Part shown: piece by piece, positions 1 to 7,008 of the stretch | How positions within the stretch are numbered: position 1 is the stretch's first letter | How the letters are laid out: each line of letters begins with the position of its first letter | Assembly: GCA_002482545.1 (NCBI GenBank) | Contig: DLGF01000024.1 | Location: 54,882-118,881 of the forward strand | DNA length: 64,000 bases | Reading direction: 5' to 3' | Source: Sporomusaceae bacterium UBA7701 | GTDB lineage: Bacteria; Bacillota; Negativicutes; Sporomusales; UBA7701 | Notes under the pieces: generated by a model | Database searches by the model: none | What the model was told of the DNA's origin: nothing | The model's input: the letters and a program-made list of their open reading frames with translations, nothing else | Program-made: the position numbers and the translations under genes

Positions 1-152
1 TCCCGGCCGAGTTCCTCCGTGAGGCCGGCCAGCGTTTCCGCCAGAGCGGCCGACAGCATCTGGCCGGCAGGAACGGCCATATCGTAAATTTTCTCCAGCG
101 ACGCCAGCGCGACCTTACGTACGCCGGCTGTGTTTCCTTCAATCCTCGACAA
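1..152 (-). CDS. hflX: GTPase HflX, N-terminal fragment
   Basis: Only about the first 50 codons are inside the window; the gene runs off the left edge. The translated start (Ser-Arg-Ile-Glu-Gly-Asn-Thr-Ala-Gly, then a run ending in Leu-Glu-Lys-Ile-Tyr-Asp and Val-Pro-Ala-Gly-Gln) is the N-terminal pattern of HflX, a ribosome-associated GTPase that splits stalled ribosomes. The start is taken as TTG at 152-150, because a GGGGAGG ribosome site lies about 10 bases upstream and a stop codon lies just before it in frame. In B. subtilis hflX also follows spoVK, so the position supports the call. The GTPase domain itself cannot be seen here. Confidence 0.72.
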   Translation of the reverse strand, partial: MSRIEGNTAGVRKVALASLEKIYDMAVPAGQMLSAALAETLAGLTEELGR

Positions 153-280
153 AATGCATCATCCTCCCCCTCTTTTATTAACTGTTCCTGCGGTCAATTC
201 CTGCTGAAAAGACCGGCTGCCCCTTGTTGCGCGGTATTTTTCCGTCGGCGGCGGGCATGTCAGCCAGGCCGGTGCGTAAA

Positions 281-310
281 TCGGAGGTAACCGCAAACGG
301 TTACCTCCGA
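281..310 (-). terminator. 13-bp perfect hairpin downstream of the small membrane protein gene
   Basis: Arms 281-293 and 298-310 are perfectly complementary around a 4-base loop. On the minus strand only a short T run follows, so it may be a weak terminator for the 372-683 gene or a stem in the hflX leader. The rest of 153-371 shows no gene. Confidence 0.5.
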
Positions 311-371
311 TCGAAGACCAACTCAGGCTGCTGAGAATTTGCCGGAATTTTTTAGCCGCCAAAGGGCCCTG

Positions 372-683
372 TCAGCGGGAAGGCAGCGCCGCCGCCCAGC
401 CGATCAGGGCCAGCACGGCCAGGACATAGCCCAGCGCGGCAAGCAGCCTGATATACGGGCGGGAATGATTGAACCCGGGCAGGTATTGCCGGACGCCGCC
501 AAGATCACTGAGCAGAAAGCCGAAGAAGCCTACCGTCGCCAAAAAAGCGCAGGCCAAAATATATCCTTTATATAGCGCCAGCAGGAAACCGCCTGCGGAC
601 AAACCGGCCAGCGCGTACGCGGCCAGACGGCGGGCCGCCGCTTTTTGCTCAGAACGGCGCCGCTCTCTTCTGGATAATTCCAT
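372..683 (-). CDS. small membrane protein, unknown function
   Basis: A 103-residue protein with a very basic N-terminus (several Arg/Lys in the first 19 residues) followed by two close hydrophobic segments at about 20-62 and a third at about 80-98, so it is probably a three-helix inner-membrane protein with its N-terminus inside. A GGGGGGAG ribosome site sits 4-10 bases before ATG 683. It follows the 728-922 gene by about 45 bases and is the last gene of the spoVK cluster before hflX. I do not recognise a family. Confidence 0.6.
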   Translation of the reverse strand: MELSRRERRRSEQKAAARRLAAYALAGLSAGGFLLALYKGYILACAFLATVGFFGFLLSDLGGVRQYLPGFNHSRPYIRLLAALGYVLAVLALIGWAAALPSR

Positions 684-727
684 GGCTCTCCCCCCTTCCC
701 GCTAGTATGTCCGGGGCGGCGCCCGGC

Positions 728-922
728 CTATTCACACCCGGCCCGCCGCTCCCGACGGGGGGAACGGCAGAGGGCGCAGTAACCTTGCGCATGGGATTGT
801 TCGCGGAGCATGAGCGGGGCGACCGCTTTGCCCTCCGCCAGTCCAAGCTCGCGGCCGAGGCGTTTGCCGAGAAAATAGCCGAATAAAAAAGCCATGAGCA
901 TTAGGGCCATCGTCTCGATCAT
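728..922 (-). CDS. small protein with N-terminal membrane segment
   Basis: A 64-residue protein. The first 18 residues are hydrophobic (Met, Leu, Phe-rich), then a basic Gly-Lys-Arg-Leu-Gly-Arg stretch follows, so it is probably a single-pass membrane protein. The C-terminal part has three Cys and many Arg; a Cys-Ala-Leu-Cys pair could bind metal, but this is speculative. ATG at 922 overlaps the TGA of the upstream UbiA-like gene (ATGA), which suggests translational coupling and argues that this short frame is real. No family recognised. Confidence 0.55.
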   Translation of the reverse strand: MIETMALMLMAFLFGYFLGKRLGRELGLAEGKAVAPLMLREQSHAQGYCALCRSPRRERRAGCE

Positions 923-1509
923 CCTTGCTTCACCCCCTGATAGCGCAGCATGCCGCCATAGGCCAATCCTGTGCCGATCAAGGCGGGGACGAACAGCGTT
1001 TCGTCAAGCCAGCAGGCCCCGGCCAAAGCGGCCACTCCCGCCAACAGACACTCCGCCAGCCCCAGCCGGCAGGCGAAATTCCGCTGCCCGCACAACCGGT
1101 CGGTTTTGCTATCGATACAATCGTCGAACAGTTGAACCGCGATAATGAACAGCAAGGCGAACAGCATGATGCGGAAACCGAACAGGAAACCGCCCAGGGC
1201 AAAGACGACCGCCGATTCCTGCCAGCCGCTCAGCCGGGTGGGCATGATCCGGCTGAGATCGTTGAACATCCCGACGACATAACTGGCCAAAAACAGCGAC
1301 AGGCTGAGGGCGGTGTCCAAACCGGCGGCCAGGGCCAGCAGCATCGCCGCATAAGCAATCGTGCCGGCGCCCAGCCGTTCGGCCAAATTGGCCCGGCCGC
1401 AGCACCGGTCCCGTTCTTGGTCCAGATGGTCATCCATCAGCTTGACGGACAGCGAGCAGAGGCTGACCGCCAGACTGGCGGTAAACAGGTTATACGTTGG
1501 CGGCCACAT
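919..1509 (-). CDS. short UbiA-like polytopic membrane protein with duplicated Asp motif
   Basis: A 196-residue, strongly hydrophobic protein, probably six helices. It carries the same aspartate-rich motif twice: Asp26-Asp27-x-x-Asp30-x3-Asp34-Arg with Gly38 and Asn41, and Asp129-Asp130-x-x-Asp133-x3-Asp137-Arg with Gly141 and Asn144, exactly 103 residues apart. UbiA-family prenyltransferases bind Mg-diphosphate with two such motifs, but they are usually nearly 300 residues with eight or nine helices, so this would be a compact relative. Substrate is unknown. Start ATG 1509 has AGGAGGTG upstream. It overlaps the GTPase gene by 20 bases and the next gene by 4, so it belongs to the spoVK cluster. 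Confidence 0.6.
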   Translation of the reverse strand: MWPPTYNLFTASLAVSLCSLSVKLMDDHLDQERDRCCGRANLAERLGAGTIAYAAMLLALAAGLDTALSLSLFLASYVVGMFNDLSRIMPTRLSGWQESAVVFALGGFLFGFRIMLFALLFIIAVQLFDDCIDSKTDRLCGQRNFACRLGLAECLLAGVAALAGACWLDETLFVPALIGTGLAYGGMLRYQGVKQG

Positions 1510-2095
1510 ACGCTTTCACCTCCTGAAAACCTTGACTATGTAAGGCCGAGACCGGCAAAACGGCGGCGGCGTGAAAAGCGGCGGTCAGCTTGGGAAGGTT
1601 TTCCCGGGCCAGGGGGAGGTCGATCTTGTTGGCCAGGAGGAGATATTTGTTCCGGGCCACGCCGTACTGATAAATTTCCCGGTCGATATTGAGTTCATTA
1701 TTCAACACTTCGGCGGAAACAGCGGCCGCATCGATCAGATGAATAACAAAGTCGGTGCTCCGGACGAGGCTCAAGGTCTGGGCCATCCCCCGGCGGACCT
1801 CTTCGTCGCCGTGAATGGGCTCCGCCAGCCCGCAGGTATCGGTTAGCTTAAAACTGACCGAAGTCTTCCCTACCGGCACTTTCAGGATAATCGACTGAAC
1901 CGAGCGGGTTTTATGGCAAACGGGGCTGCAGAGCTCCCGCCGGGCTTCCGGCAGGGCGAAGTGGCGGCAATTGAGCATACCGTCCCAGGCCCGGAAAGTA
2001 ATATCCACGGTCTTGCAGCCCAGGAAACCGGCAAAATTGAGGGCGAACACCGTTTTGCCCGAGTTTGGGCGTCCGACGATCGCAAACTCTTTCAT
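1490..2095 (-). CDS. small Era/TrmE-like GTPase in the spoVK cluster
   Basis: A 201-residue GTP-binding protein. G1 is Gly8-Arg-Pro-Asn-Ser-Gly-Lys-Thr15; G3 appears as Asp-Thr-Cys-Gly; G4 is Asn-Lys-Ile-Asp; a Ser-Ala-Leu G5 lies near the C-terminus. There is no extra domain, so this is a bare GTPase of the TRAFAC class. ATG 2095 is chosen over an upstream in-frame start because a GGAGGTGGAGGG site precedes it and because it overlaps the TGA of the spoVK 3' half (ATGA). That overlap places its translation directly behind spoVK. The partner and function are unknown; sporulation use is inferred from context. Confidence 0.8.
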   Translation of the reverse strand: MKEFAIVGRPNSGKTVFALNFAGFLGCKTVDITFRAWDGMLNCRHFALPEARRELCSPVCHKTRSVQSIILKVPVGKTSVSFKLTDTCGLAEPIHGDEEVRRGMAQTLSLVRSTDFVIHLIDAAAVSAEVLNNELNIDREIYQYGVARNKYLLLANKIDLPLARENLPKLTAAFHAAAVLPVSALHSQGFQEVKAYVAANV

Positions 2096-2492
2096 CCCTC
2101 CACCTCCGTCAGGTCGCATGGCTCGATCATCATCAGCTCGTCTCTCGTAAGGCTGGTTTTAGCGACCAGGCGCACCGCCTGCTTTCGCAAGGATTTTTCA
2201 ATAATATTGCGAACCGTGCGGGCATTTCCGAAATTTTCACTGTCCCCCGGCGGCGGAACCAGCATCTTCAACAGAACCAATCGGGCCTGCAAGGACAACT
2301 GATACTGACGTTTGGCACACATCTGTTCCGCGATCTGGAGCAGCTCGCTTTGACTGTAGTCGGGAAAGTCGATGTGGATGGGAAAGCGGGAACGAAGGCC
2401 GGGGTTGGTCTGAAGGAACTGCTCCATTTCCTTGTGATACCCTGCGAGGATTAAAATCAGTTCATCTTTATGGTCCTCCATGGCTTTCACCA
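2092..2492 (-). CDS. spoVK: SpoVK AAA+ ATPase, C-terminal half (split gene)
   Basis: About 133 codons of the SpoVK/CbxX AAA+ ATPase. It begins in the middle of the ATPase domain: Met-Glu-Asp is followed by the sensor-1 strand Leu-Ile-Leu-Ala-Gly-Tyr, and the arginine finger is in Gly-Leu-Arg-Ser-Arg-Phe-Pro; the C-terminal helical lid follows. It has no Walker motifs, and no ribosome site precedes its first possible start (TTG next to GTG at the junction), so it is not an independent gene. The missing N-terminal half is at 7009-7566. Joining the two at the shared 8-base core gives one continuous frame. SpoVK acts in the mother cell during spore maturation in B. subtilis. Confidence 0.93.
2485..2492. 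repeat. attachment core, left junction
   Basis: TTTCACCA on the plus strand (TGGTGAAA on the spoVK strand). It is identical to 7012-7019 and lies exactly where the spoVK reading frame resumes. Confidence 0.8.
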
Positions 2493-2538
2493 AACTATCT
2501 TTTTAAACGCCATTTTTTTTAGTGCGGCCCAAAAGGAA

Positions 2539-2561
2539 AAAGCCCTCCGGCGGAGGGCTTT
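2539..2561 (-). terminator. terminator of the 3D-domain gene inside the element
   Basis: A GC-rich stem (agccctccg against cggagggct) is followed on the minus strand by a T-rich run. It would stop transcripts from the 3D gene before the spoVK 3' half. Between it and the 3D gene (2562-2704) I see no gene. Confidence 0.8.
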
Positions 2562-2704
2562 GAACGTTGGAGGTAGAATACTATTGAATAGACTGAGCAG
2601 GTGCGGCACAGCCTGTTGACCGCCGAACCCCGGAGCCGTCTCCAGGCTCAATCGGAATTTTCCAATAAGAGGATTTTTTATTATTTCCTGGAAATAATTG
2701 GTAG

Positions 2705-3166
2705 TCAGGGGAGAATAATTACATCGAGATTTTTTCTCCCCCAATTCTGGGCTGTCGCCAGATCATCGAAATAGACGTCCAAATGTTGGCCGACGATGTC
2801 TTCTCCCCGGTCCTGGACGACCCCCCAGCCGTAGCCGGGGACAAAGATCCGGGTGCCGAAACGGATTTCCGGCGGCGCGGCCAGGCATTTCTCCCCGCTG
2901 CCCACGTCAATCCGGTAGGTGCTCGCAGTGACTCCGAAATCGGGATGATGCCAGTGTTTTCCTGTGCTCTCAACGCCGGCCGTGTAGGCCGTGACTTCCA
3001 TTGTCTGCACATAAGGAAAAACCTTGGCGTCGATCACCGCCAGGATGGTTTGATTCAATATCGCCGCAAGCACTCCCAGGACCATGGCCTGAAACAACAG
3101 CCAGGCCAGTAGCCTCCGCCTGGAGCGCCGCCACACCCGGTCGGCCATTCTAGTTCTAGTGAGCAT
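2705..3166 (-). CDS. 3D-domain (double-psi beta-barrel) membrane-anchored wall protein
   Basis: A 153-residue protein. A basic N-terminus is followed by one hydrophobic segment (about residues 20-43), then a 3D domain. The domain opens with Val-Thr-Ala-Tyr-Thr-Ala-Gly, and the acidic signature residues are seen in Gln-Asp-Arg-Gly-Glu-Asp and Leu-Asp-Val-Tyr-Phe-Asp-Asp. This fold is shared with MltA-type lytic transglycosylases, and 3D proteins are often peptidoglycan hydrolases made in stationary phase or sporulation (YuiC, YocH types). Start ATG 3166 follows a GGGGG site closely; ATG 3148 is an alternative. It is element cargo, transcribed away from the recombinase. A wall-lytic role is inference. 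Confidence 0.8.
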   Translation of the reverse strand: MLTRTRMADRVWRRSRRRLLAWLLFQAMVLGVLAAILNQTILAVIDAKVFPYVQTMEVTAYTAGVESTGKHWHHPDFGVTASTYRIDVGSGEKCLAAPPEIRFGTRIFVPGYGWGVVQDRGEDIVGQHLDVYFDDLATAQNWGRKNLDVIILP

Positions 3167-3307
3167 AAACCCCCGCAGTCAAAACAGCCTTTCGGGTTGC
3201 CTGAAGACCGGCCCGCTTCCGGCCCCTGCTTGTACCCCTTCTAAACGCGTGGCCGTGGTTTCATCTTTCCCGAAAAGCCGAACCTTTTTCTCTACTATAA
3301 CATAATA

Positions 3308-3325
3308 TATGGATACGTTTCCATA
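3308..3325. promoter_or_regulatory. operator-like dyad 1
   Basis: TATGGATACGTTTCCATA is a near-perfect palindrome (one mismatched pair) in the AT-rich patch before the 3D gene. A related dyad lies before the recombinase at 3663-3680. Confidence 0.45.
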
Positions 3326-3330
3326 GTTTT

Positions 3331-3567
3331 CTAGTATGTCAACGAATCAGAGCCGCGAGAGGCCGCGCGGTCATCAGGAGCCTTTCCTTCCTCGCGGCGG
3401 TCCGGCTCGAGCGGTCCCGCCGGGCCGGTCTGATTGCGGCGCAACAGACCGTCGAACAGGGGGACGAGGAAGGCCAGGTCATGTCTCCCTGCCACCCACG
3501 CGTTGGCATGACGTATCGTGATCTCCGGGCCTTGCTTCTCCTCCCCGGGCAAGCGGCTGTGTCGCAT
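3331..3567 (-). CDS. small hypothetical protein in the element (doubtful)
   Basis: A possible 78-residue, strongly charged protein rich in Arg, Asp and Glu. A GGGGTG ribosome-site-like sequence lies just before ATG 3567. No family is recognised. It lies next to the recombinase, where small basic excisionases (recombination directionality factors) are often found, so it is the only candidate for that role here, but nothing in its sequence proves it. The frame may be a chance open frame in GC-rich DNA. Its start codon lies within the left arm of the inverted repeat at 3563-3592. Confidence 0.3.
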   Translation of the reverse strand: MRHSRLPGEEKQGPEITIRHANAWVAGRHDLAFLVPLFDGLLRRNQTGPAGPLEPDRREEGKAPDDRAASRGSDSLTY

Positions 3568-3592
3568 ATCATCACCCCGTACATGATATGCG
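3563..3592. promoter_or_regulatory. 10-bp perfect inverted repeat, 10-bp spacer
   Basis: CGCATATCAT (3563-3572) and ATGATATGCG (3583-3592) are perfect complements separated by 10 bases, so the half-sites are two helical turns apart centre to centre. This suits a dimeric DNA-binding protein, either a repressor or a recombinase accessory site. Confidence 0.5.
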
Positions 3593-3662
3593 GCGGACGG
3601 GGTTTTCTTGTCTGGCCGCGGCTGAAAAGGGCCGTCCGGACGGGAGGAATTCGGCGGGCGGG

Positions 3663-3680
3663 TATGGAACTGTATCCAAA
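3663..3680. promoter_or_regulatory. operator-like dyad 2
   Basis: TATGGAACTGTATCCAAA keeps the outer TATGGA...TCCA bases of the dyad at 3308-3325 and lies about 43 bases before the recombinase start. The two may bind the same regulator. Confidence 0.35.
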
Positions 3681-3722
3681 ACCTTCGCCGCCCGGCAGAG
3701 TAGCTATTTTAGGAGGCCATCC

Positions 3723-5252
3723 ATGGAAAAAGCCGCGGTGTACGCCAGGGTCAGCACGGTAGAACAAGCCGAAAAAGGCTATTCGCTTCAAACCCAGCTC
3801 GAAGCCTGCCGTCAAAAGGCCGCTGACCTGGATATAAAAGAGATCGAGGAGTTTGTCGATGACGGATACAGCGGGGAATATATCGACCGGCCGGCGCTGA
3901 CCGCCCTCAGGGCGCGCCTGGCCGAATTCGCGCGGGTCATTGTCTATGACCCGGATCGCCTGGCCCGCAACCTGACACATCAACTTTTGATCACCGACGA
4001 GATTGAAGGGGCCGGAGCCGAGCTTTTATTCGTTTCCGTCTCCTTCGAACATTCCCCGGAAGGAAAGCTTTTCTATTCCATCCGGGGAGCCATATCCGCT
4101 TACGAAAAAGAAAAGATCAAGGAACGCTCGCTTCGGGGCAAGCGCGGCAAAGCCGCCAAAGGGAAAATTATCGCCGACGCCAAGCCTTTTGGGTATGTCT
4201 TTGACAAGCAGGCCAGCAATTACACGGTCAATGAATCGGAGGCCGCCATTGTGCGGCAGATGTTTCATTGGCTCGTCGACGACCGCGTCGGGACGGCTAC
4301 GGTATGCAAACGGCTGAATGAACAGGGTATCCCCTCCCCCCGTCTCAAGAAACCCTGGATTGTATCCGCCGTCTATCGGATGCTGACCAATCCCCTGTAT
4401 AAGGGCACTCATGTGGCGATGCGCTATCGCTACCAGAAGACCGGGCTGAACAAGCGGATGAAGGTGCTTCGTCCCCAGTCGGAATGGATCGAGGTTCCGG
4501 TGCCGCCAATCGTGGATGAAGCGCTGTGGGCGGCCGCCCAAGAGCAGCTGAAGGCCAATAAATCCCAGTCCACGCGAAACCTGAAGCATGAACAATTATT
4601 GAACGGGTTGGTCTTTTGCGCCCGCTGCGGCAGGAAGATGACCATCGCTTATTCCGGAAAAGCCGCCGATCCCAAAAGCTACTATATATGTATGAGTCAA
4701 CGCAGCAATACCTATCTTTACTCGGACCCAAACGAGCGCTGCACCGCCAGGAGAATCCCCGCCGAAATTCTCGACCGGGCGGTTTATGAACACCTTTCCC
4801 GGTTGAGTGAAAATCCCAGGCTGATCAAGCAATATGTCCTGACCCGGCCCAATCCCGCCGGCAGCCAGAATCTCCAAACCGCGCTGGAACGTTTGAGGGA
4901 CAATGAAGCCCGGCTTCTCAAGCAGCGGGAAATGGTGCTCCGCTGGTACCGGCAGCAGATGATTACCGACGAGGATGCCGAGCGCCAGCTGGCCGACATC
5001 CAGGCCCGGCTCGGCGATATCAGCCAAAGCAAAGCGAAGGTCCGGACCGAATTGACGGCGCTGTCCTCGCTCCTCGCTCCGTCGGAGGTCGTCGCCACGA
5101 TTCAGGCCCATTTCGGCCGGAGCGAACCGCTTTACGAAGAAAAGCGGGCGGCAATCCGGAGCGTGCTGGAAAAAGTGACGGTCGAACGCAAAGACAGCAC
5201 CAGGGCCCGGGGCAGCAAGCCCGATCTCCATATCGAGCTCAAATTTCTGTAA
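3723..5252 (+). CDS. large serine recombinase
   Basis: A 509-residue site-specific recombinase. The N-terminal resolvase domain has the catalytic Ser11 in Val-Tyr-Ala-Arg-Val-Ser and the Asp-Pro-Asp-Arg-Leu-Ala-Arg active-site arginines near residue 80. A recombinase domain follows (about 155-270). Next comes a zinc ribbon starting Cys-Ala-Arg-Cys near residue 300 with two later cysteines, then a long coiled coil (about 390-470). Length and domain order match SpoIVCA-like and phage integrases. ATG 3723 is chosen because AGGAGG lies 6 bases upstream; the frame stays open further upstream but without a site. It is probably the enzyme that integrates and excises this element. Confidence 0.96.
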   Translation: MEKAAVYARVSTVEQAEKGYSLQTQLEACRQKAADLDIKEIEEFVDDGYSGEYIDRPALTALRARLAEFARVIVYDPDRLARNLTHQLLITDEIEGAGAELLFVSVSFEHSPEGKLFYSIRGAISAYEKEKIKERSLRGKRGKAAKGKIIADAKPFGYVFDKQASNYTVNESEAAIVRQMFHWLVDDRVGTATVCKRLNEQGIPSPRLKKPWIVSAVYRMLTNPLYKGTHVAMRYRYQKTGLNKRMKVLRPQSEWIEVPVPPIVDEALWAAAQEQLKANKSQSTRNLKHEQLLNGLVFCARCGRKMTIAYSGKAADPKSYYICMSQRSNTYLYSDPNERCTARRIPAEILDRAVYEHLSRLSENPRLIKQYVLTRPNPAGSQNLQTALERLRDNEARLLKQREMVLRWYRQQMITDEDAERQLADIQARLGDISQSKAKVRTELTALSSLLAPSEVVATIQAHFGRSEPLYEEKRAAIRSVLEKVTVERKDSTRARGSKPDLHIELKFL

Positions 5253-5289
5253 AATCGCTGCAAAAATTCAGCGTCAGGGAGGTTTTTGT

Positions 5290-6057
5290 ATGAACCGCTT
5301 CATCGCCACGCTCCTGCTCGTTTTACTGCCGGCGGGCTTTTTCCCGGCGTCCGGTTCGGCGGCGGACCGGACGGATGCGGCGCAGGTGCTCATCAGGGGA
5401 ACCGTCCGCTTTGTGTCTTCCTCCAATACCTACGGCATCATGGATTCCGACGGAAAGAGATATCATCCGGCCCGCAAGCTGACGCGGGAGTTCCAGCATG
5501 ACGGTCTCGCGGTTGTCGTCGACGCCCGCCTGCGCCCGGACTTGTTTGGGCCCAGGATGTACGGCCCGGCGATTGAAATCAGGAAAATCGCTAAAGCCGA
5601 TGCCTATGTCGCGGAGGATGAACGCGAAGCCATCCGTCTGCTGCTGGCGCGGATGAATGCTTTTAACGCCAGAGATTTGGCTCAGTTGAAGAAACTGGAT
5701 GTCGTGGCTCGCGCGCTGTCGGATGAACAATTCGCAGGCTGGGCATCCGGGTATGGAAATTACACCCTCCATTACGTCGAATTGGACGGCCCCGGCACGG
5801 TGCGCCTCCCCTTCGACAGCCTCGAAGGCGTGTGCCTGTACAGCCGCGAACGGGTCAACAGCATGGCGCTGTCCGGCAACGTGGAATACACCGTCAGCCG
5901 TTTTACCTTGAGCAAACTGGACGGGGAATGGAAGTTCGTCGCCATCGCTCCCTTTGAACCGGAAGACGGGACGGATATGGATCAGGTCGTCAAAAACTAT
6001 CTGGATTTGGCCCGTCAGCGCTACGGCACCATCGACCTGGCGCAATGGAAAGGATAG
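5290..6057 (+). CDS. secreted protein of unknown function (element cargo)
   Basis: A 255-residue protein. A signal peptide (Arg4, hydrophobic residues 5-20, Ala-rich end near residue 25) is followed by an all-beta region of about 70 residues that could be a small OB-like barrel. The region from about 115 to 240 has the feel of a SnoaL/NTF2-like cone fold (helix, then long beta strands ending in Trp-Lys-Phe-Val-Ala-Ile), but I do not assign a family. GGGAGG lies before ATG 5290. It follows the recombinase by 37 bases and precedes the exonuclease by 15, so the three are probably one transcript. Confidence 0.75.
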   Translation: MNRFIATLLLVLLPAGFFPASGSAADRTDAAQVLIRGTVRFVSSSNTYGIMDSDGKRYHPARKLTREFQHDGLAVVVDARLRPDLFGPRMYGPAIEIRKIAKADAYVAEDEREAIRLLLARMNAFNARDLAQLKKLDVVARALSDEQFAGWASGYGNYTLHYVELDGPGTVRLPFDSLEGVCLYSRERVNSMALSGNVEYTVSRFTLSKLDGEWKFVAIAPFEPEDGTDMDQVVKNYLDLARQRYGTIDLAQWKG

Positions 6058-6072
6058 ACAGGAGAGAGAAAA

Positions 6073-6960
6073 ATGGCTGGTTATAACTTGTTTTCCGGCG
6101 ATATTCCCAAAATCGAGGCTGATTTTGTCACCCTCGATTTTGAGACCGCCAACCGCGACGGGGCAAGCGCCTGCGCCATCGGCCTGGCATTTGTAAAGGG
6201 CGGGGCGATCGTCGCCAACCACGCCTGGCTCATACGGCCGCCCAAGCTTTCCTTCGACGCGGATTTCATCAAGCTCCACGGCATTACGCCGGAAGCAGTC
6301 GCGGGGCAGCCTGAGCTGCCTGCGATCTGGGAGCATCTGGCAAAGCACCTGAAGGGCCGGCTGATTGTCGCCCATAACGCCGAGTTCGACATCAACGTTC
6401 TGAAAAATAGCCTGACCCACTACCGCATCGCCCTTCCCGCTCTTGACTATTCCTGCACGATGCTGCTGGCCCAGAGGGTCTGGCCGTCTTGGGGAAAATA
6501 CGGCCTGGCGGCGCTGGCGGCCCGGCACGGAATAACCTTTGCGCACCATGACGCCGGGGAAGATGCGGCGGTGTGCGCCCAGATCGCCCTGAAAGCCCTG
6601 GGGGAAAAGCGCTCCCGCACCTTGGATGAGCTTATGACAACAGTCCAGCTTTCCCCTGGCCGTCTCCATCCGGAGGAGGGACACAGCCCCATCGTCCTTC
6701 TGAGGCCCTCCCAGCCGCTGCTGTTCGGCAGTTGGCAGCCGTCCGTCCATAACCGGGCCGATCAGCTCGTCCGCCGCCAACGGGCGGAGAGCATCACCGA
6801 TGCGGTCATTCATCCCGGGACGGCTTCCGCGCTGATCAACGGCTACCAAGTCACCCTGGACACCTGCACCTGTCCCGACTATCTGGCCCGCCGGCTGCCC
6901 TGCAAGCATATCTACCGCCTGGCGGCGGCGCTCAGCCCTCAGCAGTCGATCACCGGATAA
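6073..6960 (+). CDS. DnaQ-like 3'-5' exonuclease with C-terminal SWIM zinc finger
   Basis: A 295-residue protein. The DEDD exonuclease domain (about 15-180) shows Asp-Phe-Glu (motif I: Leu-Asp-Phe-Glu-Thr-Ala), His-Asn-Ala-Glu-Phe-Asp (motif II) and His-His-Asp-Ala-Gly-Glu-Asp-Ala (motif III), as in the epsilon subunit of DNA polymerase III. Near the C-terminus Cys-Thr-Cys-Pro then Cys-Lys-His is a SWIM zinc finger, a DNA- or protein-binding fold. This pairing is unusual among epsilon-like nucleases and may be element-specific. GGAGAG precedes ATG 6073. A role in element DNA processing is possible but unproven. Confidence 0.88.
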   Translation: MAGYNLFSGDIPKIEADFVTLDFETANRDGASACAIGLAFVKGGAIVANHAWLIRPPKLSFDADFIKLHGITPEAVAGQPELPAIWEHLAKHLKGRLIVAHNAEFDINVLKNSLTHYRIALPALDYSCTMLLAQRVWPSWGKYGLAALAARHGITFAHHDAGEDAAVCAQIALKALGEKRSRTLDELMTTVQLSPGRLHPEEGHSPIVLLRPSQPLLFGSWQPSVHNRADQLVRRQRAESITDAVIHPGTASALINGYQVTLDTCTCPDYLARRLPCKHIYRLAAALSPQQSITG

Positions 6961-6961
6961 A

Positions 6962-6987
6962 AAAAAACGGGGTTCGCCCCGTTTTTT
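6962..6987. terminator. bidirectional terminator at the right end of the element
   Basis: An 11-bp stem with a TTCG loop has A-rich and T-rich flanks on both sides. It ends the recombinase operon and would also stop any transcript of the spoVK 5' half entering the element. Confidence 0.92.
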
Positions 6988-7008
6988 CTTTATGGTTATT
7001 GTTTTTCA

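Larger units (their letters stand above)
3167..3722. promoter_or_regulatory. divergent control region of the element
   Basis: This 556-base stretch separates the minus-strand 3D gene from the plus-strand recombinase. It holds a short AT-rich patch (about 3290-3335) in otherwise GC-rich DNA, two similar TATGGA-N6-TCC dyads (3308-3325 and 3663-3680) and a perfect 10-bp inverted repeat (3563-3592). One doubtful minus-strand small frame lies at 3331-3567. I could not place a convincing sigma-A promoter for either direction. Confidence 0.5.

Noticed and set aside
313..345. Another copy of the dyad repeat at the left end
   Set aside because: Only the start (aactcaggctgctgagaa) resembles it; the inner blocks and right end are missing.
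2487..2744. 85-codon minus-strand frame across the left junction
   Set aside because: It runs through the terminator and the attachment core, has no ribosome site and no protein-like pattern.
3303..3311. CATATATTA on the minus strand as a sigma-E/sigma-K -10 box for the 3D gene
   Set aside because: It fits the -10 pattern, but no -35 box is found at the right distance, so the promoter cannot be claimed.
3588..3722. 45-codon upstream extension of the recombinase
   Set aside because: AGGAGG lies six bases before ATG 3723, and the resolvase domain starts there; the extension has no similarity and no site.
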